A DNA stretch of 64,000 nt from Rhodopseudomonas palustris JSC-3b (GCA_000504425.1 KI632513.1:520063-584062), one strand, 5' to 3'; numbered from the stretch's first letter, positions 41,385-52,088 are shown. Made by a program: numbers and translations. The notes: a model not told the origin generated them from the sequence alone.

Positions 41385-42614
41385 TTACTCCACCGCCGCG
41401 TACACCAATCCGCGCACCAGGGTGCGGAAATAGTCGCGCTGGCCGGGGCCCTGCGACATGAACACCGCAAACAGCTCCTCGGCCGGATCGACCCAGAAGA
41501 ACGTGCCGGCTATGCCAGCCCAGAAGAACTGCCCGACCGAACCAGGAAAGGCGGCAATGCCTGGTTCAGTGCGCACCGCGAAGCCGAGCCCAAAGCCGTG
41601 GCCCGGCGTCAGGATGCTGGTATCGGTCGGCAGGTTGGGCGCAAGGTGGTTGGCGGTCATCAGTTGCAGCGTCTTGCGGCCGATGATGCGGGTGCCATCG
41701 AGCGTGCCGCCGTTCAGCAGCATCTGGCAGAACCGCGCATAATCCATGGTAGTCGATACCAGGCCGCCGCCGGCGGATTCCATCACCGGCTGTTCCAGCG
41801 GATTGAACAGCGCCACTTTGTCGCCGGTCCAGGGATCTGCGGCAAATGGTTCGGCGATCCGGCCCTTGTTGGCTGGGGCGCTATGAAAGCCGGTATCGCT
41901 CATGCCGAGCGGCGCCAGAATGCGCTCGCTGAGGAACGCGCCGAGCGAACGGCCCGAGACCAGCTCGATCACCCGGCCGAGCACATCGGTCGAACGGCTG
42001 TAGTTCCAGGCCGCGCCGGGCTGGCACACGAGCGGCAGCGCCGCGATCCGGCTGGCGTGCTCGGCATTGCTGATCTTGCGGCTGCGCACCTGCGCCTGCT
42101 GATACATCTTCTGCACCGGGCCATCGCCGATATGGTCGTAAGCAAGGCCAGAAGTGTGGCGCAAAAGGTCCTGGATAGTGATCGGCCGGATCAGCGGCCG
42201 CAGTTCCAGCTTACCCGCGTTCACCACGGCGACGCTCTGATTGGAAAATTCCGGAATGAACTTGGTCAGCGGATCGTCGAGCAACAGCTCGCCGTCTTCA
42301 ACGAGCTGCATGACGCCGACCGAGACGATCGGCTTGGTCATGGAAAAGATCCGGAAAATGCTGTCCGGCGCCATCGGCGTTTTGGCCGCCGGGCTCTGCC
42401 GTCCGAGCGCTTCAAACCAGCCGACCGCGCCGCGCCGGGCGATCAGAATGGTGACGCCCGGCGTGGTTCCTTTGTCGATCTCGCGCTTGATCGCGTCTGA
42501 CATTTTCTCAAGACGCTGTGATGACAGACCGAGCGCTTCGGGCCGGTCTTGCGGCAGCGGTGGCGTATGTGACGCACAGGGAACGGGCGGGGCGGAGCTG
42601 ACCGAGGAAGGCAT
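41385..42614 (-). CDS. Beta-lactamase-fold serine hydrolase (class C-like esterase/peptidase)
   Basis: 409 residues; start at the Met 42614 within an open frame to 42665. Nucleophile Ser 91 and Lys 94 in IFSMTKP form the SxxK motif; Tyr 205-Ser 206 in WNYSRS matches the YxN/S motif; HGFGLGF precedes the third motif, where GVGQFFWAG replaces the usual KTG. Such proteins are esterases, D-amino peptidases or transpeptidase-like enzymes. No clear signal peptide: the N-terminus is Ser/Pro-rich (MPSSVSSAPPVPCASHTPPL). It is close in style to EstB-type esterases. It ends near the REP-like elements and is divergent from tuf. Confidence 0.85.
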   Translation of the reverse strand: MPSSVSSAPPVPCASHTPPLPQDRPEALGLSSQRLEKMSDAIKREIDKGTTPGVTILIARRGAVGWFEALGRQSPAAKTPMAPDSIFRIFSMTKPIVSVGVMQLVEDGELLLDDPLTKFIPEFSNQSVAVVNAGKLELRPLIRPITIQDLLRHTSGLAYDHIGDGPVQKMYQQAQVRSRKISNAEHASRIAALPLVCQPGAAWNYSRSTDVLGRVIELVSGRSLGAFLSERILAPLGMSDTGFHSAPANKGRIAEPFAADPWTGDKVALFNPLEQPVMESAGGGLVSTTMDYARFCQMLLNGGTLDGTRIIGRKTLQLMTANHLAPNLPTDTSILTPGHGFGLGFAVRTEPGIAAFPGSVGQFFWAGIAGTFFWVDPAEELFAVFMSQGPGQRDYFRTLVRGLVYAAVE

Positions 42615-42775
42615 GGGCGTCTCCCAAAGTGGGGCCGGCGGCGCGGAGCGGCGGTGATGTCGCACTACTTATGAGAGTGGCTCAGAACTTCCGGCTTGAA
42701 CAGGGTGGTTTTCCGCAGTAACCAGCCGCCGGTTTCGCCGCAGCGAGATCCCAGCGCGGATAAGGATGGAGAGCG

Positions 42776-43966
<1,191 letters not shown>

Positions 43967-44010
43967 CGGCGAGCCCGGTCGCGCCTCGCGCCCGGACGAT
44001 CGTGATCTGC

Positions 44011-44051
44011 ACAGGCGCAGGAACCCAGCGTTCCTGCGTCTGTTGTTTTTT
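44011..44051 (+). terminator. Rho-independent terminator after tuf
   Basis: Stem 44011-44023 with 44031-44043 (one mismatch), loop CCCAGCG, then TGTTTTTT. Confidence 0.85.
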
Positions 44052-44208
44052 GGCGGGTGTGCACCGCGCAATTGTGTTGGATTGAGAAGGAGTTGCGGCT
44101 GCAACAGCGCGGCGCGGCAGCGCTGCCCACAGCCGCGAAAAAAATCCTCAGATTTGTCGAAAGACGGAGGTGACGACGGCTTCAGCCTTCGCTATAGAAG
44201 CGCCGCGT

Positions 44209-44284
44209 AGGAGTGTAGCTCAATTGGTAGAGCACCGGTCTCCAAAACCGGGGGTTGGGAGTTCGAGCCTCTCCACTCCTGCCA
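44209..44284 (+). tRNA. tRNA-Trp (anticodon CCA)
   Basis: Acceptor AGGAGTG pairs with CACTCCT, D arm AGCTCAATTGGTAGAGC, anticodon loop TCTCCAAAA reading CCA, T loop GAGTTCGAGCC, and an encoded CCA at 44282-44284. Confidence 0.96.
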
Positions 44285-44623
44285 TTCTTGTCTCACGACA
44301 AGGTGGCAACCGCGAAGGGTAGGGCGCGAGCAGCTGTGAACGCTCGCAAGCTGCACCTTCAAAACAGCTCGATATCCGCTCACCATGAAATGAGTCAGTG
44401 GCGCTGGCCGCGCCAGGCGTGTCGTGGTCGCACAGAGCGTGGCCGCAGGCATCGGCGCTGCGGCAGCCGTTTTCCCTTGATGCTGATGCTGTGGTGCGAA
44501 GCGGACCGCATGCGCAGCCGTTGGGCGGGCATCCGCGTCTTGAAGGCTGAGCTAGATCCAAGACGTCAACGGCCGGGACGGGTCCGGCCATCGCGCGTGC
44601 AGTGGCGTTGCCAGCCAATGCGA
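44285..44623. other. Intergenic region after tRNA-Trp, no gene seen
   Basis: About 340 bp with no plausible gene. In related genomes secE would start here. It is probably the left junction of the inserted efflux cassette; I see no clear insertion-sequence ends. Confidence 0.4.
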
Positions 44624-45352
44624 TTAAAGCTGCGATGATTCCGGTTGCAGGGCAGCCGGTGCTGTAACGGCCTGCTCCGGCGCGTCGTCGTCACGCGAGC
44701 CGATCGTGGTGTCGCTTGATATTGCAGTGTCGCTTGACGTCGTCTTGGGACCGTAAGCCGCCAAAAACACATCGACCGCCCGCGCAATCGTTTCCTCAAG
44801 CTCCTCGGGGCTGATCTCGGCCTCGAGCTGCAAGCGCAGCCGATAGGCGGTTTCCGACTCCAGCAGCGCGCGCAGATGAAGGGCGGCGGCGTTCGGGTTG
44901 GCGGCTGACAGCCGGCCGGCTTTGGTGGCGGCCTCGATATAGGTCGCGAGCAGTTTTATGCCCTGCCCGGGGCCGGTGTCGTGAAAGATGCGGCCGAGAT
45001 TGCCGGCGCGGCCATGCGCCACCGCCAGCCGATAGGCGTTGGTGGCGTTCCGGTCCGACACCCGCGCCATCAGATGGCGGCCGGCATCGAGCAGCACCTG
45101 GCGCGGCTCTTCATTGGCTCGCTCGGGCAGGCTGGCCAGCATCGGAATAACCTCCTTGCCGACCACCCGCAGGCTGACATGGACGAACAGGTTCTCCTTT
45201 GAGGGGAAATAGCCATAGAGCGTGGCCTTCGAGCCCCCGAGACGTTTGGCGATCTCCGACATCGAGGCGCCTTCCAGCCCGCGCTCTGTGAACACTTCCG
45301 CAGCGGTTTCCAGGATCGCTTCGCGCTTCGCTTCCGTCCGTACTCTAGCCAT
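44624..45352 (-). CDS. TetR/AcrR-family repressor of the efflux operon
   Basis: 242 residues from the ATG at 45352, with GGAG 5 nt upstream on the minus strand; the frame is open to 45442 but without family sequence. HTH: KREAILETAAEVFTERGLEG, ASMSEIAKRLGGSKATLYGYFP, then SKENLFVHV. The ligand domain ends with a 30-residue Ser/Thr-rich tail. It is divergent from an RND efflux pump operon and is probably its local repressor, released by a pump substrate. Two 14-bp candidate operators lie in the shared region. Confidence 0.92.
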   Translation of the reverse strand: MARVRTEAKREAILETAAEVFTERGLEGASMSEIAKRLGGSKATLYGYFPSKENLFVHVSLRVVGKEVIPMLASLPERANEEPRQVLLDAGRHLMARVSDRNATNAYRLAVAHGRAGNLGRIFHDTGPGQGIKLLATYIEAATKAGRLSAANPNAAALHLRALLESETAYRLRLQLEAEISPEELEETIARAVDVFLAAYGPKTTSSDTAISSDTTIGSRDDDAPEQAVTAPAALQPESSQL

Positions 45353-45403
45353 CGGGTCTCCAGTCTTCTCGGCGGGCATGTCATCCGCCCATCCATTAAC
45401 GAT

Positions 45404-45417
45404 ACCAAACGTACAGT
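45404..45417. promoter_or_regulatory. Candidate TetR operator, copy 1 (ACCAAACGTACAGT)
   Basis: It matches copy 2 at 12 of 14 bases and has an ACGT core. The two copies are 50 bp apart. Confidence 0.5.
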
Positions 45418-45453
45418 ATTCTTGACAAGGGAGCGCCGTCAAGATAACCGATA

Positions 45454-45467
45454 ACCGAACGTACGGT
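45454..45467. promoter_or_regulatory. Candidate TetR operator, copy 2 (ACCGAACGTACGGT)
   Basis: Near-palindrome: ACCG and CGGT arms around AACGTA. It overlaps the region just downstream of a TTGACA-like -35 box at 45422. Confidence 0.55.
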
Positions 45468-45993
45468 TCAGTTAACGGGTGTCGTGATGGTTGCGTGGTG
45501 TTCCGGTGCCGGCAATGACGTTTGGGAGCGGATGCACGGTCGGTACGCCGGGGCGGATGCGAGGCGGAACCGGATGGTACGGGCGCCGCGAGACGGTGGA
45601 TCGCGAAGGTGACGCCGCGGGATTCGGTCAGGCCTGGCGTGGAGCTCAGGACCGAGCCGCTCCGCTGGCTGCGTCCAGGTTGCTCCTTGTGGACCGATAG
45701 CGGGGCCGCGGATCGTCGGCCGCTCGCCTGGGCGCCTGCGCCTCGTCCGCAACTGCTGGGGCGCGCCTGCGGCCTCGCTCAGCAGGTGCTGGGCTGGGTC
45801 GCTCGGCTGGCGCTTCCCTCTGGCGCCACTCCAACCGAACGGCTGCTGACCGATGCCGTGCCGTCTGTGGCCGCCGTCCCCCACGAAATGCCCGCACGAC
45901 CCGCGCCAGCCGCGCGGGCCGGCCTTCGGCACGGATGGCGCCGATGCCATCTCGCCGATCGCCAGACAGCAACTCAACAAGAGGGCCAAGACC

Positions 45994-47097
45994 ATGAGCC
46001 ATACTGCATTCGTCGGATTTGCTGCGCTCCTGATGGCAGCGCTGGCCCTTGCAGGCTGCGATTCCTCCAATTCCAAGGCCAAGGAAAAGGGCGCCGACGC
46101 CCATGCGCCGCGGCCGGTGCTGGTGGCGCCGGTGCGCTATGAGGACGCCGCGCGCAAGCGCACCTTCGCCGCCACCATCCGGCCCAGCATCGAGAGCGAT
46201 CTCGGCTTTCGCGTGAACGGCAAGGTGGCGCAGCGGCTGGTGCGCAACGGCGATCTGGTGCGCGCCGGGCAGCCCTTGCTGACGCTCGACACCAATGATC
46301 TCGCGCTGCATCGCGAGCAGGCCGAAGCGGAGGTCAAGGCCGCGAAAACAAATCTCACCCAGGCCGAAGCCGACGAGCGGCGTGTCAACGAGCTGCAGAG
46401 CAAGGGTTGGGCGGCGAGCGCCGCGGCCGAGAAGGGCCGGGCGGCCGCCGAGGAGGCGCGCAGCCGGCTGATCCGCGCGCAACGCTCGCTTGAACTCGCC
46501 AATCACGCACTGGACTACGCTGTGCTCGAAGCCGATGCCGACGGTGTCATCACCGCAACGCCGGTGGAGCCGGGGCAGGTGATCGCCGCCGGCCAGGCTG
46601 CGGTGCGCCTCGCCCGGCTCGCCGAACTCGAGGCGCTGGTGGCATTGCCGGAGAGCTTTGTCGAGCAGGCGCGCAATGCGGCGGCGACGTTGTCGCTGTG
46701 GTCGCTGCCAGAAAAAGTCTATCGGCTGCGGCTACGCGAATTGGCACTGGCTGCCGATCCAGCCACGCGCACTTACGGCGCGCGCTTCAGCATTCTCAAT
46801 GCCGATGAATCAGTGCGGCTCGGCATGAGCGCCACCCTGACCATGCGTGAGCCGACCGATAAGCGCGCCGCTCGGCTGCCGCTGACCGCGCTGTTCAACC
46901 ACGGCAGCGGCCCCGCAATGTGGGTGGTGGACGGCGACGGCAAGCTCACCCAGCGCAGCGTGGTGATCGATCGTTACGACGACCGCACCGTGCTGATCGG
47001 TTCAGGACTCGCCGAGGGCGAAACGGTGGTGGCGCTCGGGGTCGAACAACTCGACCCGGGCCTGACCGTGCGGCCGATCTCGAATATCGCCTTTTAG
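45994..47097 (+). CDS. RND efflux periplasmic adaptor lipoprotein
   Basis: 367 residues. Lipoprotein signal with lipobox LALAGC (Cys 22). Membrane fusion protein layout: lipoyl half FRVNGKVAQRLVRNGDLVRA, helical hairpin (ALHREQAEAEVKAAKTNLTQ to RRVNELQSKGWAASAAAEKG), second lipoyl half VLEADADGVITATPVEPGQV and a beta barrel with TLTMREPTDKRAARLPLTAL. It couples the RND pump 12 nt downstream to an outer membrane channel. No outer membrane gene is in this operon, so a shared TolC-like channel is expected. Confidence 0.94.
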   Translation: MSHTAFVGFAALLMAALALAGCDSSNSKAKEKGADAHAPRPVLVAPVRYEDAARKRTFAATIRPSIESDLGFRVNGKVAQRLVRNGDLVRAGQPLLTLDTNDLALHREQAEAEVKAAKTNLTQAEADERRVNELQSKGWAASAAAEKGRAAAEEARSRLIRAQRSLELANHALDYAVLEADADGVITATPVEPGQVIAAGQAAVRLARLAELEALVALPESFVEQARNAAATLSLWSLPEKVYRLRLRELALAADPATRTYGARFSILNADESVRLGMSATLTMREPTDKRAARLPLTALFNHGSGPAMWVVDGDGKLTQRSVVIDRYDDRTVLIGSGLAEGETVVALGVEQLDPGLTVRPISNIAF

Positions 47098-47109
47098 AAC
47101 GGGAGCCGC

Positions 47110-50100
47110 ATGATGCACCGTTTCAATCTGTCCGCCTGGGCCGTCGCTCATCCAACGCTGATGCTGTTCCTGATTCTGGTGATCACCGTGGGCGGCTTGA
47201 TCTCCTACCAGAAGCTCGGCCGTGCCGAAGATCCGTCCTATGTGATTAAGGTGGCGGTGGTGACCGCGAGCTGGCCCGGCGCCACTGCGGAGGAAATGCA
47301 ATTCCAGGTCGCCGACCGCATCGAGAAGAAGCTGCAGGAGCTGCCCTGGTTCGACAAGGTCACCACCTATTCAAAGCCGGGCTTCATCGCCGCCGAAATG
47401 GTGTTTAGCCATGCTACGCCGCCGGAGCAGATGCCGTGGCTGTTCTATCTGGTGCGCAAGAAGATGCAGGATCTCAAGCCCGACCTGCCGCAAGGCGTGC
47501 TCGGGCCGGAGGTCAATGACGAATATGGCGACGTCGACTCCATCGTCTATACGCTGCGCTCCGAAAGCGCCGACTACGCCACCATGAAGCGCGTCGCCGA
47601 GGATGTGCGCCAGCGGCTGCTGCAGGTGCCCAACGTCTCCAAAGTGACCATCTACGGCACGCAGGACGAGCGGATCTTCGTCGATTTCGACCACGTCAAG
47701 CTCGCCAATCTCGGCATCGCACCTAAGGCAATCTTTGAAAGCCTGGCGCGCCAGAACGATCTGGCGCCGGTCGGCATCATGCAGACCAGCTCGACGCGAA
47801 TTCCGCTGCGCACGTCCGGCGCCTATGACGGCGCGCGGGCGGTGGAAGAAACCCCGATCGCGGCCAATGGCACCGTATTCCGGCTCGGCGACATCGCCAC
47901 CGTCAGCCGCGGCTTTGCCGATCCGCCGAGCTTTTTGGTGCGGCAGCGCGGCGTGCCGGCGCTGGCGATCGGCATTGTCATGCAGCGCGGCGCCAACATC
48001 CTCAAGCTCGGCGAGGACGTCGAGCAACTGATGACCGATGTGGAGAAGGCGACCCCGGTCGGGCTGACGTTTGAGCGCGTCGCCAATCAGCCCGCCGTGG
48101 TGCGGGTCGCGGTCGGCGACTTCATGCGCTCCTTCGTTGAAGCGTTGGCGATCGTGCTTGCGGTCAGCTTCGTGTCGCTCGGCTGGCGCACCGGCGTGGT
48201 GGTGGCCACCTCGGTGCCGCTGGTGCTCGGCGTGGTGTTCGTGGCGATGCTCATGATGGGCATCGATCTGCAGCGCATCTCGCTCGGCGCCTTGATCATC
48301 GCGCTCGGCCTGTTGGTCGATGATGCCATCATCGCCGTCGAAATGATGGTGGTGAAGATGGAGCAGGGCTTTGACCGCGCGAAGGCGGCGTCCTTCGCCT
48401 GGGAATCGACCGCGTTTCCGATGCTGACCGGCACACTGGTCACCGCCGCCGGTTTTCTTCCGGTCGGCTTTGCGCGCAGCGGCACAGCCGAATATGCCGG
48501 CACCATTTTCTGGGTGGTCGGCATTGCGCTACTAGCGTCCTGGGTGGTGGCGGTGATTTTGACGCCGTATCTCGGCTACAAGCTGCTGCCGAACATCCCG
48601 GTCCATGTCGGCGACAAGAAAGCGCTGTACGATTCAGCGCTCTATCGCCGGCTGCGCGCGGCAATCGTCTGGTCGGTCGAGCATCGCGTGCTGGTGGTGT
48701 GCCTCACGTTGCTGGCGTTCGCGTTGTCGATCGTCGGCTTCGGCAAGGTGCAGCGCCAGTTCTTCCCGACTTCGGATCGGCCGGAATTGTTTGTCGAACT
48801 GCGGCTGCCGGAGGGCAGTTCGATCGCGGCCAGCGCCGAAGCCGCCAAGCGCGCCGAAGCGCTGTTGGTCGGCGATCCCGATATCGTCACCTACAGTACC
48901 TATGTCGGGGCGGGGCCGCCGCGGTTCCTGCTCAACGTCAATCCGGCACTGCCGAATGAGGCCTATGCCGAGATCGTGGTGGTGACCACCGATCCCGAGG
49001 CGCGTGAGCGCGTCAAAGCCCGGATCGAGCGCGCCGCCGCTGACGGCGCGGTGCCGCAGGCGCGGGTGCGGGCCAATCGGCTGGCGCATGGTCCGCCGCT
49101 GCGCTTCCCGGTGCAGTTCCGCGTCGTCGGCCAGGACCCGAACACGGTGCGTTCGATCGCCTATCAGGTGCGGGACCTGATGCGCGCCAATCCCGATGTG
49201 ATCGAGCCGCATCTTGATTGGAATGAGCAGATGCCGTCGGTCAGGCTGGTGATTGACCAGGATCGGGCCCGCGCGCTCGGTCTTGATCCGCAGACCATCT
49301 CCCAGACGCTGCAGATGCTGGTGACCGGCTACACGGTGACCACCGTTCGCGACCGCACGGAAAAGATTGCGGTGGTGGCGCGGGCGATCAGCGCGCAGCG
49401 CGGCGATCTCGGCTCGATCGGCGATCTCACCGTGCTGTCGCGCAACGGCGTGCCGGTGCCGCTCGCTCAAGTGGCGCATATTGAGGAAACTCACGAAGAA
49501 GCGATCCAGTGGCGCCGCAACCGCGACATGGCGATCACGGTGCGCTCTGACGTGCGTAGCGGCGTGCAGGCGCCCTATGTGACCTCGCTGGTGTGGGCCA
49601 AGCTCGCCGAGCTGCGCAGCCAGCTGCCGCCCGGCTATCGGCTGGAAATTGGCGGTGCCTTCGAGGAATCCTCTAAAGCCAATGGCGCGTTGTTTGCGGT
49701 GATGCCGCTGATGCTGGTGGTGATGCTCACCGTGCTGATGCTGCAGTTGCAGAGCTTCTCGCGGCTGTTCTTGGTGCTGCTCACGGCGCCGCTCGGGCTG
49801 ATCGGTGCCACGCTCGGGCTGCTGATGTTCGGCATGCCGTTCGGCTTTGTGGCGTTGCTCGGCCTGATCGCGCTCGCCGGCATGATCATCCGCAACTCGG
49901 TAATCCTGGTCGATCAGATCGAACACGACGTCTCGGCAGGCCATCCGCGCCGGGTCGCCATTGTCGATGCCACGGTGCGCCGCGCGCGGCCGGTGGTGCT
50001 CACCGCGGCTGCTGCGGTGCTGGCCATGATCCCGCTGTCCCGGTCCAGTTTCTGGGGGCCGATGGCGGTGGCGATCATGGGTGGCCTGGTGGTGGCCACG

Positions 50101-50307
50101 GTGCTGACGCTGCTGTTCCTGCCGGCGCTGTACGCGCTCTGGTTCCGCAATTCGCTCGATCAGAGCGAAAGCGTGGAGAAGCGCCGCGTCAGCGCCAAAG
50201 AATTGATCGATGCCATCAAGCTGTTGCCCCTCTCCATCGCCGGGTGGCTGCAACGCGATGCCAAGGGAGCGCCGCAGGTCAAGGGAGGGCCGCAGGTCAA
50301 GGGATAG
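47110..50307 (+). CDS. RND efflux transporter, inner membrane permease
   Basis: 1,065 residues, full-length HAE-RND pump. Helix 1 (LSAWAVAHPTLMLFLILVIT) is followed by the porter domain and a membrane bundle with the proton-relay pair Asp 404-Asp 405 (LGLLVDDAIIAVEMMVVKME). The second half repeats this with LLTAPLGLIGATLGLLMFGM and GMIIRNSVILVDQIEH. It resembles the branch with LGRAEDP near the N-terminus (multidrug or organic-solvent pumps) rather than metal pumps. Proton-driven drug export through the adaptor is the family role. The C-terminus ends in a tandem PQVKG repeat. Confidence 0.95.
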   Translation: MMHRFNLSAWAVAHPTLMLFLILVITVGGLISYQKLGRAEDPSYVIKVAVVTASWPGATAEEMQFQVADRIEKKLQELPWFDKVTTYSKPGFIAAEMVFSHATPPEQMPWLFYLVRKKMQDLKPDLPQGVLGPEVNDEYGDVDSIVYTLRSESADYATMKRVAEDVRQRLLQVPNVSKVTIYGTQDERIFVDFDHVKLANLGIAPKAIFESLARQNDLAPVGIMQTSSTRIPLRTSGAYDGARAVEETPIAANGTVFRLGDIATVSRGFADPPSFLVRQRGVPALAIGIVMQRGANILKLGEDVEQLMTDVEKATPVGLTFERVANQPAVVRVAVGDFMRSFVEALAIVLAVSFVSLGWRTGVVVATSVPLVLGVVFVAMLMMGIDLQRISLGALIIALGLLVDDAIIAVEMMVVKMEQGFDRAKAASFAWESTAFPMLTGTLVTAAGFLPVGFARSGTAEYAGTIFWVVGIALLASWVVAVILTPYLGYKLLPNIPVHVGDKKALYDSALYRRLRAAIVWSVEHRVLVVCLTLLAFALSIVGFGKVQRQFFPTSDRPELFVELRLPEGSSIAASAEAAKRAEALLVGDPDIVTYSTYVGAGPPRFLLNVNPALPNEAYAEIVVVTTDPEARERVKARIERAAADGAVPQARVRANRLAHGPPLRFPVQFRVVGQDPNTVRSIAYQVRDLMRANPDVIEPHLDWNEQMPSVRLVIDQDRARALGLDPQTISQTLQMLVTGYTVTTVRDRTEKIAVVARAISAQRGDLGSIGDLTVLSRNGVPVPLAQVAHIEETHEEAIQWRRNRDMAITVRSDVRSGVQAPYVTSLVWAKLAELRSQLPPGYRLEIGGAFEESSKANGALFAVMPLMLVVMLTVLMLQLQSFSRLFLVLLTAPLGLIGATLGLLMFGMPFGFVALLGLIALAGMIIRNSVILVDQIEHDVSAGHPRRVAIVDATVRRARPVVLTAAAAVLAMIPLSRSSFWGPMAVAIMGGLVVATVLTLLFLPALYALWFRNSLDQSESVEKRRVSAKELIDAIKLLPLSIAGWLQRDAKGAPQVKGGPQVKG
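50269..50304 (+). repeat. Two 18-bp tandem units at the RND gene end
   Basis: GCGCCGCAGGTCAAGGGA and GGGCCGCAGGTCAAGGGA lie back to back before the stop and add PQVKG twice. Probably slippage at the end of the gene. Confidence 0.75.
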
Positions 50308-50765
50308 CCTCGATGGCAACGAGGACCCCAATGTACGGCTCACCGTCGGCGCAAGGGGGCGGATGAACGCTCTCGGGCGTGCGCGGCCCCCGCACTGCGG
50401 CCTGATGATACCGGCGAGCTTGGTCGCCGATTCGATCGGTAGCCCCGTGCCGGGACGGGCTCGGGAGATCGAGGGAATCAGCCGCCAGCTGGATGCGGAA
50501 CGCCGGCAGAAACCCGCCCGGCGCCATGGGGTTGCTGGCATTTGCGGCCGGGAATGCCCGGTGCGCGTCTTGACCTCGGCGGACGGCCGCAGTACAGAAC
50601 GGCACTCGCAGTCGGCCCGATTAGGATTTCCGACGCGGCGTGTTTTCCCGAAAAACGAGCCCGCTAGCCGGCTCATCCTTGGGGCAGGGAGACCTGACCT
50701 CAGGAGTGGGCGCAAGAGGGCTGTGCGGCTTTTCCGATAACGACGACGGACGCGGATCTCAAACG
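50308..50765. other. Intergenic region before secE, no gene seen
   Basis: About 460 bp. An open frame spans it, but the sequence is Arg/Pro-rich without family features. The secE promoter should be here, as the efflux cassette separates secE from tRNA-Trp. This is probably the right junction of the insertion. Confidence 0.4.
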
Positions 50766-50957
50766 ATGGCCTTCAGCCCGTTCAAATTCCTGCAAGAGGT
50801 TCGCAGTGAGACTGCGAAGGTCACCTGGCCGAGCCGCCGCGAGACCACCATCACCACGATCATGGTGTTCGTGATGGTCGCGCTGGCCTCGATCTTCTTT
50901 TTCTTTGCCGATCAGCTGATCCGTTTGCTGATCACCTTCATCCTCGGCATCCGTTAA
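50766..50957 (+). CDS. secE: Preprotein translocase subunit SecE
   Basis: 63 residues, the short single-helix form usual in alphaproteobacteria. Amphipathic helix FKFLQEVRSETAKVTWPSRR with the invariant KVTWPSR, then one membrane helix (IMVFVMVALASIFFFFADQL). Part of the SecYEG channel. NusG follows after 24 nt, the conserved pair. Confidence 0.95.
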   Translation: MAFSPFKFLQEVRSETAKVTWPSRRETTITTIMVFVMVALASIFFFFADQLIRLLITFILGIR

Positions 50958-50981
50958 TACGAAGGCGCACGGAACACCCTC

Positions 50982-51512
50982 ATGAGCATGCGCTGGTACA
51001 TCGTCCACGCCTATTCCAACTTCGAAAAGAAGGTCGCGGAATCGATCCGCGAGCAGGCCAAGCAGCGTGGGCTTGAAGACCTGTTTGAGCAGGTGCTGGT
51101 CCCGACCGAAAAGATCACCGAAGTGCGCCGCGGCCGGAAGGTCGATGCTGAGCGCAAGTTTTTCCCGGGCTATGTGCTGGTCAAGATGAACCTCACCGAC
51201 GAGGCGTTCCATCTGATCAAGAACACCCCGAAGGTCACCGGCTTCCTCGGCGCCGAAAACAAGCCGATGCCGATCTCCGAATCGGAAGCGATGCGCATCC
51301 TGCATCAGGTGCAGGAAGGCGTGGAGCGTCCGAAAACCTCGGTGTCGTTCGAGGTCGGCGAGAATGTGCGCGTGGCCGATGGCCCGTTCGCCTCGTTCTC
51401 CGGCGTGGTCGAGGAAGTCGACGAGGCCCGCTCGCGGGTCAAGGTCGCGGTGTCGATCTTCGGCCGTGCCACCCCGGTGGAGCTGGAATTCGGTCAGGTT
51501 GAGAAGGTCTGA
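50982..51512 (+). CDS. nusG: Transcription termination/antitermination protein NusG
   Basis: 176 residues. NGN domain starts WYIVHAYSNFEKKVAESIRE and includes FFPGYVLVKMNLTDEAFHLI; the C-terminal KOW domain has VGENVRVADGPFASFSGVVE. It binds RNA polymerase and links it to Rho or the ribosome. Normal length and position between secE and rplK. Confidence 0.97.
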   Translation: MSMRWYIVHAYSNFEKKVAESIREQAKQRGLEDLFEQVLVPTEKITEVRRGRKVDAERKFFPGYVLVKMNLTDEAFHLIKNTPKVTGFLGAENKPMPISESEAMRILHQVQEGVERPKTSVSFEVGENVRVADGPFASFSGVVEEVDEARSRVKVAVSIFGRATPVELEFGQVEKV

Positions 51513-51653
51513 TCGAGCGAGTAGGGAATAGGAATAGCGGATAGAAGAAGCGTCTGGCGGGTCCCGCCCTTCGCACCTTTCTAGTCGCTGACATCGTGGG
51601 AGGTGAAGGCGGTCGCCAACCGCTCGAAGCCGAACCACTTATAGGAGAGCAGT

Positions 51654-52082
51654 ATGGCAAAGAAAGTAACCGGATACCTGAAGTTGCAGGTGCCGGCCGG
51701 CGCGGCGAACCCGTCGCCGCCGATCGGTCCCGCGCTTGGTCAGCGCGGTCTGAACATCATGGAGTTCTGCAAGGCGTTCAACGCGCAGACCCAGAAGGAA
51801 GAAAAGAACACCCCGATTCCGGTGGTGATCACCATCTACGCCGACCGGTCCTTCACCTTCGAGATGAAGACCCCGCCGATGTCCTACTTCCTGAAGCAGG
51901 CGGCGAAGATCCAGTCCGGCTCCAAGGCGCCGGGCCGTGACAAGGCCGGCAAGGTGACCTCGGCGCAGGTGCGCGAGATCGCTGAGAAGAAGATGAAGGA
52001 TCTGAACTGCGACAGCATCGATTCGGCGATGCGCATGGTCGAAGGCTCTGCCCGCTCGATGGGCCTGGAAGTGGTGGGGTAA
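51654..52082 (+). CDS. rplK: Ribosomal protein L11
   Basis: 142 residues. [20 protein letters not shown] and the RNA-binding [20 protein letters not shown] are characteristic. Binds the GTPase-associated centre of 23S rRNA. AGGAGAG lies just before the ATG. Confidence 0.98.
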   Translation: MAKKVTGYLKLQVPAGAANPSPPIGPALGQRGLNIMEFCKAFNAQTQKEEKNTPIPVVITIYADRSFTFEMKTPPMSYFLKQAAKIQSGSKAPGRDKAGKVTSAQVREIAEKKMKDLNCDSIDSAMRMVEGSARSMGLEVVG

Positions 52083-52088
52083 CAGGCC

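Larger units (their letters stand above)
45353..45993 (+). promoter_or_regulatory. Divergent promoter and long leader of the RND operon
   Basis: The first 120 bp hold the two candidate operators and a TTGACA (45422-45427) with GATAAC 17 nt later. The remaining 520 bp up to the adaptor start is GC-rich, has an open frame with no family features, and looks like an unusually long leader. No gene supported there. Confidence 0.5.
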
